Source of the DNA: Stercorarius parasiticus
Lineage: Eukaryota > Chordata > Aves > Charadriiformes > Stercorariidae
Length of the DNA: 64,000 bases
Reading direction: 5' to 3'
NCBI GenBank assembly: GCA_013396915.1
Contig: VWZL01003406.1
Coordinates: 65,078 to 129,077 of the forward strand
The stretch's first letter is position 1; every line of letters starts with the position of its first letter. This document shows positions 1-14,100 of the stretch, one piece after another. Both the position numbers and the translations under genes were made by a program. The notes beneath the pieces were generated by a model, which did no database searches, was not told where the DNA came from, and saw only the letters and a list, made by a program, of their open reading frames with translations.

Positions 1-138
1 GTAATTATACAGTTTGACAGAATGCAAAATATTGATTGCGCGACAGTTTTGCAAGATTAGGATGAATGCTTTCAAGCAGGATGGGAAGTTATGGAAGATA
101 ATATGTATCACTGTGTGTGGTTTCAGATCCTGTGCGAA

Positions 139-170
139 TTAAAAAAACAAACAAACAAACAAACAAAAAA
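139..170. repeat. (AAAC)n microsatellite
   Basis: A run of A is followed by about five consecutive caaa units and more A. It is a simple repeat read directly from the sequence. Confidence 0.9.
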
Positions 171-856
171 GCCCACAAGGAAACTTCACAAATTGTGATT
201 CTTAATTAGAAAAGTGAAGCCTACATTTGGAATACTTAACAGCACTTGTGAGTAAGAGAGTTTCTTAATCCAAAAAATCAGCTAGAGACTATCATATGAT
301 ACCTTGGATGTCACATAAGAACTGATGTAATCTCACCTGCTTCTAAAAACCTTGCAGCTATGATTGTATAGCACAACTATTAGTTTGTTTTTATTCAAGG
401 AGTGACACATCTCCACTTCACTATATCCCCAGGCTTAAACATATTATGCTTTAACTACCATTACACAGGCTCTTTGATCCTATGGCAGACATTTCACTTT
501 CATTTTATTTTGGTTTACTGAGTGCTTATTCTATGACAGGCTTCTGTTTTTTTGTTTGGTTGGTTGGGTTTTTTTGGGAGGGGGAGGGTATTCTCACCTG
601 CATTCAGGCTGTTTAATACTTTGCAAAAGTGAAGTTACATTCCTTTTAAGGGAAAATAATTTTCAACTGCAAGTACACACTGTCCCTCTGACAAGAAATA
701 TTTCATCTAGAGTAATAAAGTATATTTGTAGTGGTGAACTGCCTTAGGATGAATTATTTCTATTTCTTGTTATAAAGTGTGAATGCTTTAAAAATATATG
801 AGTTCATTATAATACTATATACACAGGCATCCATATTTTTACACAGAAATTGCCAA

Positions 857-976
857 ATATATATGTGTGTGTGTGTCAAAAAATACACTTTCATCCACCC
901 ACAAAAAACACTTCAGATGAATACTTATATATTATCCTTTGTTTTGCTACACACACACAAACACACACATATATAA
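857..976. repeat. Paired (AT)(GT)n and (CA)n(TA) microsatellites
   Basis: An (AT)4(GT)n tract at 857-876 and a (CA)n tract ending in atatata at 949-975 are inverted complements of each other, separated by about 70 bases. The pair could fold into a hairpin or produce slippage. The sequence is direct; any function is not implied. Confidence 0.85.
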
Positions 977-3900
977 TCCAGAAGACTGAATATATTTATT
1001 TGTTTGTTTTAACTGATAATCATACGTTAGCCCAAAATCATACGTAATATGCTACATTGGAGCTACAGTCAACAAAACTTTGTGGTAAATGTCTTTAACT
1101 GTTGGGAAAGGTTTAAGCCCAAGGATACTTGTCAGTTCAGACTGAAGATGAGTATTTTCTTTCTAATGACAATTTATTTAGTATCTTGTAAATGTTTTCA
1201 GACATCACTTTAACAGGTACCCCCTCCGGAAAAAAAAAAAGACTTTGAAGAATTGTGGTAGCACAGAAATGCTTATTTCTTGATACTTTTAATTTATCCA
1301 TATGTTGAGTTGGATCTGTTCTACAAAGACTCTAGCCAGTGCTTGCAAATTATATTTATATTATACCTTTATAATGATATAAATACAGTTGAAGAAGGTT
1401 TTTTATGATCTTTATTGTTGTTGTAAAGGAAACTTACACAAAGAGCTTCCAAATAATAACATATTGCTAATCTTTGTCACAGCATCTGGGAATTCATCCT
1501 TTATGCTCATGAAGTTACTGACGCAAATAATATTTATCAGAAATCAATGGTCCTATAGCCAAGCATAATTATCTGAAGATTCTAGGTTCCACTGTATATT
1601 ATTAGCTTAGTAACAAACCTGAGCAGTATCTCTGATCTTTACAGATCATTTTTGCTAAAAGTAAGACTTGAGAGAAATAGAAAAAAAAAATCATGCTTCT
1701 CTTTTAGAGCCTCTAATCTATTTCTCTGCCACTTAAGGCTTATTCACAAAAGTATATCAATATTGCAATGTGTAAGGAAGGTAGAAAGGCAATTTTGAGT
1801 AGTCAAATGTATGAAATAAGCAGTAAAGTTAAAAGAAACAAGAATATTTTTTCGTATGACACAAAGTCAAGTTGCAGGATTCGTTGTTTTAGGGTGCTGT
1901 ACAGGTCAGAATGTATAGAGGCTAAAAAGGAGGTTAGACAAATCCGCAAACAAGAGTGAAATCCTCTCAGTGACTATCAAACATGATGGCTGTTGTGAAA
2001 CCTCCAGCTTTAAGAGAGCTTTACAAACCACTGATAACCAGTACTGGAGGGAAGGTGAGAACCTGTTTTTTAATACATTTTTATATAGTAGCAGTTGCTT
2101 TGGAAAATGTTAGATAGATTAATGGGCAACAGACCCTTGGTATTACTCAATATTGCACATTTTTATTTTCTGTGAACAAACCAAACTCCTCAACAGATTG
2201 AAAATTTCTTAGTAATTGCCATTTGTTTACAATTTGTTGATATGTTGCATTCAGGATATTTTGATAAAAGGCTGGACAAAATTTTTGGCCCTATTTTTTG
2301 TATAAATAACAAAGGAAGAGATCTTCTATGCATTTTGCTACCTCTTTTCTTCTGGTGTTACAAATTACCCTCATTATCTGATCTCTAAACTCTCTCTCTG
2401 TATATAGTAATAAATATATTATTTGATGTGTATAAAAAGTGCATATATATTTATTTCTTTATACTATGTTTATTATTTATATAGATAAAATATAGATAAA
2501 AATTAAATTAATGTTTACAGAAATGTTCAACTAAATATCAGTTTGATTATGCCCACTTAATTTCTCATATGGACTTGAGCTTGGAAGTCACAAACTCCAA
2601 CTGACTGTACTCATGGTCGTTTCAATATGACTGGAAGAAACATGTAGTGAACAAGTACTTCCTCTAAAGATTTAGTTCCTTTTTGCAGAAGTAACAGAAA
2701 CATTTAAGGTGATGAAACGTATCTGTGCATTGGAATGCTTAATGTGTTCTTTAATTTTCTTATGCCACTACTCAATCTGCATGTTTTTCCAGTCTATGTT
2801 ACCTACTGTTTTGAGGCTAACTCTGCTTTCCCTGCAGATTACAATGAAGGGATGCATTAGAATCATACCATATGAGAAAGAGAAAAGAAGGAATAATATA
2901 TGTTTCAAAGATGATGTTTTTTTAAAAAATGTTTCTTAGCTGTAAAATCATCATACCTATTGTATAACCTGTACCACCTACATTGTAGCATTAGAGCCTT
3001 CTATCAGTCATTAAAGTTTTCTGGTGTTTGTTTTCCATTAAAGTATGAAACAGCATTTTCCTCCAAACTGCTGCTTGGAAAAATCTTTATTGCATTATTA
3101 TAAGTAGTTTGCTGAGTTTAATAGTTTCTCCCTATGCTAATTCAAATGCTATATTTCTCTCTCTGCTGCTACAATACCTGGAACAGCATACATTTTAAAT
3201 GAATTTCAGTGTCAAACTTTCATGACTAAGCCAAGAGGAAAATATGACAATAAAAAAAAAAAGTTTAAAGTAGAATGCAAAGAGAATAGAGGAAATTATA
3301 AAGATTTTTCCATACTGATTTGTCTGTGAAACATTTTTTATGTTATGCCTTTCTTCCATTTGCTGTCTTTCATTTCAAAAGGAGTTCTGTGAATAAAGTA
3401 AGGGTATACTTCTTAGTTTCTTTAAAAGGGGGACACTGTTTTACTTGAACAATCCAGAAAAATATTCTGGAAAAGCTGTTTTTCAAAGTTACTTAATCAA
3501 AATTTTAAACAATCACCTTTTCATCTTTATTTATCAGGAAATTTCTTCTAATCTCCAGAAGTTTTGACCCACTACAGAACATCCTGTGCCAATTAAATGT
3601 GTTAACTAGCCATAGTTTGGATTTGCCCCTCATTAGGAGGTTATTGGCCACCACCACTCACCTGGAAGAAGGTTTATGAATATTCATTATCTGCTATCAT
3701 GCAAAGTTGGCCAACTTGCTTCAATACACTGGGTGTCTATTCAGACCAGCTCCAGTCACCTTAAACCAAGGTAATAACAGAGTAACAGGCTATGGATAGG
3801 ATGGTGGAAGACAATCTTTTAAAATGTCATAGCCGTTTGTGCCACCTGCCTCGTCAAATTTGTTCATCTTCTACACTACATAGGAATTTCTGTCTTGAAT

Positions 3901-5153
3901 ATTAAAGAGCATAAATCAGTATTTTGATTTATATCATTCTCTGCAGTATTCTATAAATTACAGCTTTCTCAACTTACACTCAGTCTAATTTCACAGTGAT
4001 CTACCTTACACAAATGTAATCCTTAGTTATATATTATATATTTCTCAAAAACGTAATTCTTTCCTGAAAATACACAATAAAACATAATTATCACATACTA
4101 TTTAATTTTTTCTATCTACAATTGCTTTTTCCTTAATTTTGGATTTACTGGCTCGACATATGTTCAATCCTAGGGAGATGCTACAATTACCATGACAGGT
4201 CACTAAAAAAAATAATGCCACTGGAAATAGTGACATTTTTAATAAAATAACGTCATTCGTATTCCTATGTGTATCATGCTTAAACCTCAGCTTTGAAGTC
4301 GTATTATATTCATATTGCCTGTAATTTGTGTCAGGTGGACTTAATGTAAGAGTTCACCTATTTGCAGATGTTTGTGAGATTTAAGAGTGGATTTTATGAT
4401 TATTTTAAGCTTTTTCAGGCACACAGAAATAAATAGGTAAGTCAGTCACGACATTCTGAATGATGATAAAAAGCTAATCATACCTATGCCTATCAGCCCA
4501 AAGATCTGACTACAGTGAAGCATCATGGAAAGTCTGTAAATTTTTTCATTCACATTTGTGAAGTATACTGACCGAAGTAGGAATAAGCTGGAAAGGAGAG
4601 AATATATTAAATTTTTTTTGCCAATTTAATAGGTATTAATCTTCTAGAATATGTCTTGATTTCATTCTAAATAATTTAAATGTGGTTACAGCTTGAAATA
4701 AGACTCTCAGAGAAAAGTAGTAATTCACAGTTTGGGAGGCCAGTCACTGATGAGAATGGCTTATGGAGAACTTCAGTTATCTAAAGCATCTCAAGTTGCT
4801 GTTGTAGACAAAAGCAGATTAAGTTAAATGAGATAGAAACATTGATTCTTTTGCTATCAGTATGAATATTGCCTACATTACTGTTAACTTCAGTGCTAAG
4901 ACTCCCTGTCAGGTATTCTGTGTGACAGTTTTAATGTCACTACAGAAGTCTTCACTTATTTGTGGAAAGCAGATAAACCTGTCAAAAAAAATGACCTGTG
5001 AGTAACAACATATGTGACACGAGATACTGTTTTGTGTCTCACAAATAGACAAGAGCAGCTCCAGAAGCTACAGTATGTGGCACCTTGTGTGTGACAACTT
5101 GCCCAAAGCTTAGAACAGAACTGAGAGGGTTTTTTCACTGCTTCTTTGGGGGT

Positions 5154-5176
5154 TTTTGTTTGTTTGTTTGTTTTCC
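5154..5176. repeat. (GTTT)n microsatellite
   Basis: Three to four consecutive gttt units lie in a T-rich run. A purine-rich AG tract follows at about 5,222-5,262. Confidence 0.8.
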
Positions 5177-8100
5177 ATTTTCAAAGGTTAAGCAAAAACT
5201 GGAGATTGGTCACATTTTTGTAGGGAAAGGAAAGGAAGGAGAAACAGAAAGGGAAGGGGGTAACATCAGGGATTCATATAACAGTTTCACCATGGTAACT
5301 ACTGTACCACAGAAAAGATTGCTTAATGTAAACCTGGAGATTAGGATGGAACGACAGTGGTGTCACTAACTTTCTTCTTCCCTCCCTTCAAGGGATATGT
5401 TTTTCATCAGGAAATATGAAGATGGCCAAGAGAGATATAGAGCATTTTATTATTTGTCCCCTATCGAAATACAGAGAACCAGAAAACATTTGTCAGTCTT
5501 TGCCCCTGTGATGGTATTTGGGTCACTCAATTTGCACTCTGCTGGATATGCTAATGGAAGTCTTGCTATGTCCTATTTCACCAAGCTATAAACTTTGACA
5601 ACTTTCTGAAAGCTTGTATAGTAAAGGGTAGGTTTTAGATGAACTCATCTTAAAGGCTTATCTTGTCCTGGAAGGTTCCAAAGTTTCATCCAAGCAGGCA
5701 AGCTTTTTTTTCAAGACAGGAATAACCATCAGATAAGAATGTATTTTGGTTCTTTTGAAGATTTTTCTTGAAAAAATTATGTCATACTTCACCCTTACTG
5801 CAGACTTTCTGCTAGATGTTAGATTTATTTATGATGATGACAGTTTAAACACCTTTTTCTGCTTTTAAGAATTTTAAATATTGAGGCAAAGCTAAATCTA
5901 TATAATATCAGACAAAAAATATTTTAGCATGTGTACTATGAACATAACTTAATGAAAAGATGTTTGATGCTGATAAACGCAAATGCAGCATGTCCTGATA
6001 GTCCATTCATTTGAATAGGCGATTTATTGCAGCAGCTGCAGGGACACATGTCACTCTTCGAAGTGTTGTAGTCATAGTGAAGGGTACAGCAGGGCCTTAA
6101 TCACCATTTGTAAGTGCTTTCTGCAGCAGCATAGCTACTGCTAGTAGACCAGCTAGCAGTCAGCGAAACAAAGCTGTGCATAGCTTAAAAGAAGGGAATC
6201 CTGGATTTTAAATATATTTAAAAGTGACTGTTGCATTTTTTTTTTCACTGAGAAAAATTATGCTAGCATTTTAGGTATGTCTGCATGATTCCATTCATCT
6301 CCTCACCTCTGATGCTAGCTTTTTAATGATCATAATTTTGACAACTCTGAATCAAGGTTACAGATATGGGCCTAGCTCATAAATAAAAGGGATTTTTGTC
6401 TAGCTATCTTTACATTTCCGAAGAAATTAAATACGAAAGCATTAAATATGACTTTCCTCACTCTTCCAGTAAAAAAAAACAACAAACCTTAAATTACAAT
6501 AGTTAAACTGAAAAAAAAAAAAAGCAGTGCAGAGAGCAAATATTTTAGGATGTAAGAGTTTCAGTTAGATGCTGGCAAGATGCAGGTCAGAGGTACAGCA
6601 GCAACAGTCTGCTGATTACAATGTTTTCATTTCTGACCCTATACAATCTCTTTCTCTAAGCTCTTGTTTTGCTGAAGTGCATCTGACCTTTCTCTTCCCG
6701 TAAGTGCAGAGAGTAATTCTCTATAGAAGTCGCCAGCTATACTAGTACATGGAACAGAATGTAAATGATGAAACACAGTGTTCCCAGTGGGCCTGTGGGG
6801 AAAAAAAACCTAACCCAAACCTGATAGTTTTCCAGTCCTAGAAATCAATAACAACAATAATGTTAATTACCAAAACTAAAGAAAGTATGGAGTATAAAAA
6901 CTATGTAAAAAATTGTAGGTTTACTGAAATTATATGATTTTGTACACAAAGGCTTAGTCTGCACTGCCACTGAAGAAGTGAAAAAAGAACTGAAGGCACA
7001 GTTATAAAAATAAAATCCCATTCTGAAATCATATCCAAGCTGTTCAATTTGTCATAAGCTACCAAAACACGTTCACTCTTGCCAGCCTATGCTTAGGCTT
7101 ATGTATAACATCAGAGTTGGGAATTGATGCTCAGGGAAAGTGACTCTGTAAGTGAACTTGAATTCTAATTCAACCTCTCGCCTTGTTGTTGATTGCTTCA
7201 TGGGATGGACAGGGTAGCTGAAGGCAAAAGTGCATTTGTTTTCCATTCAGCTCTGAGAACAAGCTCTGCCCACACTTGTCCAAGTTTCCTTAACCTGGGT
7301 TGACTTACAAGGGCTGAGAACTAAAGTGAAGTGTCTTCAAACTGTGGTAAATCTTCTCTGGCCAGATTAGGAATCCAAGTGAAACGATACTTTGTCAAAG
7401 GATACCCTACTCCAGATTCTAAAAGTTTTGAAGAATGAAAATGCTATTGAAAGGAATAAATTCTTCACATCTTTTTGTTTTATCCCAATGCTGACTGCCA
7501 TGCTATAGCATACTGAAATTTTTTCCAGGTTTCAGATTTCTATAAAGGCAGCAGCAATGACTAAAAATGTTTCGGTTTGTTGTCATGGGTTTTTTGTAGC
7601 TATTTCACTCAGGGAATATTCTTGAAGTCTCATAAGATGGATTCTGTGATGCAAGTGGGAAAATTTTCACCAATATGTTAGCAAAATATTCCTGCGCTTC
7701 CCATGGCATACATATCCTTGAGATATTTACAATCCGTCATGCGATGAAGCTATTGTCAGTCATCTCTAGGTGGTTAATTGGTATGGATATACTTCAGAGT
7801 GGAATCATATGGGTTTAAGTGTGAGTACCTGACATAGGTTTATCTGTTTTAAGGGATAGCAGTAGCTTACTGAGGAATAATTTATTGGTACCATATGGCA
7901 ATCCCCCAAACGATAGTCTAATTAAGCTTAATTTATCTCATAAAAGCCCCAATTTTTTGTCATCAAAAAGGACTTAAGGACTGAAAATATTGTTTAACTT
8001 AGCTTGTGGGTTTTTTAGAATTGTTCCCTTTTTTCCTTTTATGACTTCTTCAGATGTTTAGAGCATCATTTAAGCTGCATGCTGCTACCATAAGGAAATA

Positions 8101-11100
8101 AGGTTCAGGAATGCCTTTTTCAGGTATTCCCAAGTGTTCATTTTAATGCTGTTGTTTTAATAACCTCTTGCAACTTGCTTTGAAGGCTTTCTTTCTCGGA
8201 AATCTCTCAATCTCCAGAGGTCTATTAAAGGTATATAGTAGATCTCTAGAAATCTGCTACAGATCCATAAGTCAAACAGAATGTATGTGCAGTAAACTTT
8301 GTGATTCAATAAAACAGTCTAATAAGAAGCTCTTTGGCTTACCCACATAAAGCAAATTAAGAATAAAGTTCCTTTAAAAGTGTGCTATCTCTACAGTATG
8401 AGAGTAAAAGAAATATATTTGATGCTATGACTGAAAACAAATGCAGAAATTTTGAGGAAAATTTGCTTTTGAAATACTTAGGTATGACCTCTAAAAATAT
8501 AGTAGAAAATCAGAAAGGAATGTAAAAAAGTACATAAAGGGCTACGTTATTACTGTGTTGCATGTTGTATCTTTGTGCTGAAATTGAGTGCGTGTTGCAA
8601 ACTGCTTTTTCATTGTGCCTGGTGTTTAATCAAGATAAGAGGACCTCGGAAATTTGATGCAGAATAATTGCTTATTTTCCATGTGTAATGCAATTACTTT
8701 TTCTTCTAAAAACTACTACTTAATATGACCTACTCTATTGAATTTATGTTGATCATTATGATATATAGAGTTTTAATTGCCAACTGCAGGATATAATGAG
8801 CTCACAAAATTACATGAAATGCCAAGTATCTTTTTCTGACCTCCTCAATGAAAACAGAATGACTATCTGTAAATAGGGCCTAAACAATGACCTAAAACTA
8901 CTAAAAATAATCTATTTTTAGTAATTATCTATAATCTATTTTCACTGTCGTATTTTTATATCAATGTAATTATTAGGAATGTTAAAATTGCAATTGCCAT
9001 TATTGATTCCACTAACTAGTAAATAATATTATAAGCAACAAAGGGAAGAGGAAACCTAGAAGTCAGTTTCTAAAGCAAGTATATGTGAAAGCAGTTTATG
9101 TAAAGATTAGGTGCACTTAATATAATCAACGACACAGTAGAATAGTATAATAATTTTAAAAGATTCAAATACATACTTAGGTACAATTTTCTAATGAATA
9201 TCAAAACCTTATAAAATCAGTGTTTCTGGCAAGCACATAACATTAAAAGTCTGAAATGAAGAAACCAAAAGGCAAATTTCATTTGGAATCTGTTTTCTCC
9301 TTTATCTGGAACAAGTTGCAGGGGTATATTCCCCTCTATTTCACATGACATATATGTGCCTTGCTTAGGGAGTTCGTCCATGAATGACTCAAGGACAGTG
9401 CATAGTAGCATCTGTTACATATGCATGCCTAGGTAAATTTTTGCGTAACTGTTTAATGCAGCTAAGCATATAATTTCATTCAGATAATATAATCATATTA
9501 TATTTTCCCCTCTTTTTTTTTTTTTTTCTTTCTTGTGATCATGGAATGAATGTAAGCAGAAGAATATTTCTGACTAATTGATTTCAATAATATTTTGGGA
9601 GGAATGCTGGGGTGCCTTGTTCTGTTTTATTTTGTATATTTCTGTCAATTATTAAAGGGTTTATTTTTCCAAATGTGATTCTAGATCTTGTTATTACTAA
9701 GCGAAAGCTCACCAGGAGAGTAACTTAGACAACTAAATTCAGGGAAGGAAGAAAACGGATGTCCTACCTCCTCTTAAACTCAGATGCAAGAGATATTATA
9801 GAATGTCTAAATTTATGAAAGGGAAAAAGTAAAAGAACTTCCCTGTGAACAATAACAGAGCTTTACGTACTCAACTAGAAGTTTTGTTGCCTTGACTTAG
9901 ATGATTAGAAAGGTAGGATACAGTTGTCTGATGCTCTTTAAAATCCAGAAACCAGGCATTTCCATGCTTACTTATATTCAGGATCTGAATTTTCTAGGTG
10001 TTCTTGGAGCATAACTAACATAGACTATAGCAAGTGACTCAAAGCTCTATAAAAGAAGCTTGATCTTGTACTTGAGCATCTTGCCAAGCTTTATGTTTTT
10101 GCATTTTCAGTGAAAATTCACATGGCAGGATCATGCTTAAGAGGTTTCTTAGATGTGAGCCATCCTGTACCTCAGTCTGAAGATGGAGGAGTTTGTAGCC
10201 CAAGATGCCTGACTTGTGGGGACCAAGAGGAAACAAGAGCACGCCTCATTAGTGATCAAATTAATATCTGAAGGTAACAGGTCTTGACAGTTAGGACTCA
10301 TCTTTTGCAGCCAAATATACTAATGACCTAAGCTAAAGGCGAGACTAAGCAGCAAAAGCACCACCACCACTTTAATAAAAAGCACAATGCTGCTGTCTGT
10401 GTCTTTTGTTTTAGCTACGCTGCTTTCCAAGCAAAGGATAAGTCTTCAGGCTCTTCACAGAATCACTCACCCTCACTCCTGGGATCAACGTGTTCTTGTA
10501 TGGAGAACAGTGTTTCACACACAACCTTATGCTGCTGTTTCCTGTGGACTGACTCTGGTCTGATTGCTGTGATTTCCAGTCCAGGATACCTAACTCTCCT
10601 CCCTGTACCATTTCTGCAACACAAATGAGCGTACCAGCATTGCTGATGACAGTCTCAGAGCTAGCTGCCTCTTTCTAGGATTCACAATGTTAAGGGTTAC
10701 AGTGTCAAAGTCCTGTTTTTATATCTGACTTGAACTTTGGCTGTTTTAAGCCATTTAGACCTGGCACTGTCAAACAGAGCAGGCTCTACATAGCCTTAAA
10801 AAGTAAGCCCAGGAAAAAGTACGAGAGAAGGGCATGCAAGTTAGTGACGTTTCACTTCTAACACGAAACTACAAAGAATTCAAGATCTGTCACGTTCAGA
10901 AGAGATGGCTCCTAACAATAGATTCTGTGGAGAGTTTCTGGTAAATAAAGAAACAGAAAGGAGGAAAACTAGCTGCTAGTTTATTATTATTAATATGTTT
11001 GGATGAGGATCTTAGGAGGATTAGCCAGGATAAAGACTGTTCCAGCTGAGTGAGTTGCAAAGAGCCAAGGTAGTGGAGAGCTTAGGATGGTTTGGAAGAA

Positions 11101-14100
11101 TCAGGCAAAGCTGTGGACAAGCTGAGGATGGGTTGGAAGAATAAACAAAAAGACTGTGCCAAAGGAGTTAAACATCTTTGGGATGAAAAGGAATGCTGTT
11201 TTTTCATCCTAGTGTCTGATTTCAGGGTTTCCAAGACAAAGCTTCTTGCATTCTTTCCGGGCCAAACAGGAAAAAGCTCCTAAGAAGCTCAATTGGGATG
11301 GGGGTAATTTTAGACAGAGGAAGAACAGCCAAGGAGAGGCAAAGGCAATTCTGATTTGGTTCTAAATCTTGTTATTGACTAGGCAAAAGCATTTTAGTTT
11401 GAATAGTCTCTATACTGTCTCTCTAAACAGCATCTCTGAAGCAAAGACTGAAGCAATGCCCAGAGGGATGTAGTTAGTCTTCCCTATCACAGAATGATTA
11501 AATGAGCTCAGCTTTCCTTCTGGACCAACTGGGTTGTGCATTGTAAAACAAGCACCATGAAAAAAAATTCTTATGATTTATGAAGCATGGTCCATCTGGG
11601 TGAGATCCAAAGCAAGGTAGTAGAATCTTTTCTACTGTTGTAATTCTAACACATTGCTTGTATAAAATTTGCTTAAACAGCCTGATATTCCACAGTATAA
11701 TTTTCCACCTAATTCTCGTGGTTATAAAATAGATCCTTTGCAAGGAAGCTGAAGTTCTTCTATGTGAAAAGAATGAATTTAAAAAAGAAAGGTTCAAAGT
11801 GACAAAACCATTAAATAGTCATTTTTATGAACTCAAATAAGCAACCTGATGTAAGGGACTAGTAATTTGAAGAACCATAAGAAATATTTATGCAAGAAAC
11901 AGAGAAGCAAATTTTAAAGTGATATTAAAAAAGATTAGGGAAGTTAAGAAATGTGAACACCTACATATAAGTGAAATCTGAAAGAAAAGAAAAATAGGCC
12001 TAGAGAGAAATGGAAAGAAAAGTTTAAGTAGTGGCATTTACAAGATACAGATGAGAAATTACGAAATTCATACTGTTTTGTTTTCTACAAGGAAGATTTA
12101 GTCTTCATCTGCACCCAAGGATGGTAGAATGTGATTTACTATGTTATATTAGAATAAAGCCTTAGGAATCTAAGAACTTGCTATTGAGATATATATATAA
12201 TAATGTAATCCATATAAATTATTTTTAAATCATTTTCCTATATATTTTATAATGGCAAGAGTCTTAATTAACTAAGAATAGAAGACAAAGATAGAAAGAG
12301 AATAGACTATTCTTTTAAATGTGGTGCTTTGATTCACAAGGTGCAGCTGGAAATTTCACTGTCTGTTCCTCTACGTTGTTTAAAAATACAATTGTGTATT
12401 TATTGTTTTGGCTAGCTAAGCAGTTTATAATGAAATGTCTGAGGTCATAAAAAGTTATGAAAGGATTTTTTTAGGTTTCACAGGTTGATTTGTTGAGAAA
12501 TCACATTCCACTGTGATGAAATTTTTATTCTAGCTCCCACAGAAGCAAGAGCTAGGAGCTACATGATTCTCAATGTGTTGGAAAAACTAAGTAGCAGACT
12601 GACAAAACTCTCAGAAGGCCTTCCTGTATTCCTGAAGGCAGTGTTCTGTAATGTTTATAAAATTGCCAATGAAATTAAATAAAGTCAAGATCATTAAAGA
12701 AAATGTTTTTCCAAGGTGGAAAGAAAATGTGTTTGAAAGCAGATAAACTATTTGGACTCAGATATTCTCTCTATATGCAAATTGTTGGTGTCTATGAAGA
12801 AAAATTTAATTACATTATTACTGACAGGTTTATTTCAAGTTTCACATTTTACTGTCTCCAAATTTGACCATTTTTTGCATACTTTCATAATATCGCCAAA
12901 GGCATAGTAGCACATTTTATTCCAGATTTCCAAACAAGTCATATAGTGAACGAATGTTCATTGTTTGCTCCTTAAATTTCAAAAAGTACAAGCTTTTGCC
13001 TCTCCCCTATCAGTGCGTGTTTCAATTAGAAAGATGATGCAGAGGCCCCACTTTGATTTTCTCATTTCGGCAGGTGTAGGCTTAAACATAGGGATCACTC
13101 ACTGCCAATATGTTTGCTAAGGCCACCTTATTAGTGGTTAGTTGGTTATTCCCTGATCCAGTCTGTATGATCATCATGTGAAAGATTTTCTCCAGAGTGC
13201 TGACCTTCACTCTCATGTTTTATTTCTTCTGTCTGACAGCTGCAGTTTGGCTGCGCATTTATTTAGTCAAGAAATTGATTCTAATTTTGTGTGGAAAATG
13301 CTCAGAAGACTTTACTGCCTGCTGACCTCAGATCGACTCATAATGCATGTTTTCAAAGCTGGCCACTCAGATGGCATGATTCATGTACACATTTATCAAT
13401 CAGACTATATTGATATTGTGCATAAGGGGGAGAGTGGGCGGTAAAGAGGAGTGTTTTGAAAGGACAATAAAGATTAGGCAGATGAAGCTGGATAAGGGTG
13501 AAAAGGAAAGAGTAAAACTAAGTGTACCATAAGCTTAAATAACATATCTATAGGTTTATCATATCGATAAAGCCTTGAAGGTACAGTGGGAAAAAGAGAT
13601 GCATTCTAAAAAGAAAATCTGGTAGTTTTAAGGGTAGTCTGTCCTCTTCTTTAACATGGCAAACAGGAGACTTGTTTGCTCAGTCATTACCTTTAGGAAA
13701 TCCACATGGAAGGATTTATACAATAATAAGATGTAGAAAATCATAGGAAACAATGCTGATTAAAGCAACATTTTCTGCACCTGCAGAAGTAAAACATGAA
13801 CAGGACAGATTTTCTGTAAATCGCAGATCCTGTGGTTCACAGTCTTGTAGCCACTGTTGTTATGAAGTCCCAAAAAACGACATCAGGATGTTGGAACAAG
13901 TCTAGCTAAAATTAATGGGAGCCAGCTCACTTTTCACCTCACTTACCTGCTTGCTTGAGGTGGCTTCCTGTCATAAAAATGAAGAGGTGATCTAAACCCC
14001 AGACAGCAATCTTGATCTAGGCCGTTATATATATGTATAAAAAATTTATTTTAATAGTAGAAATTAGCAATCACATCACAGTGCTTTTCCTTTGTTCCAA

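Noticed and set aside
5208..5262. Purine-rich tract as a possible retroviral polypurine tract
   Set aside because: No adjacent LTR start or internal retroviral sequence.
11498..11797. 99-codon minus frame
   Set aside because: Composition is typical of chance AT-rich translation (Phe, Ile, Lys, Arg); no domain seen.
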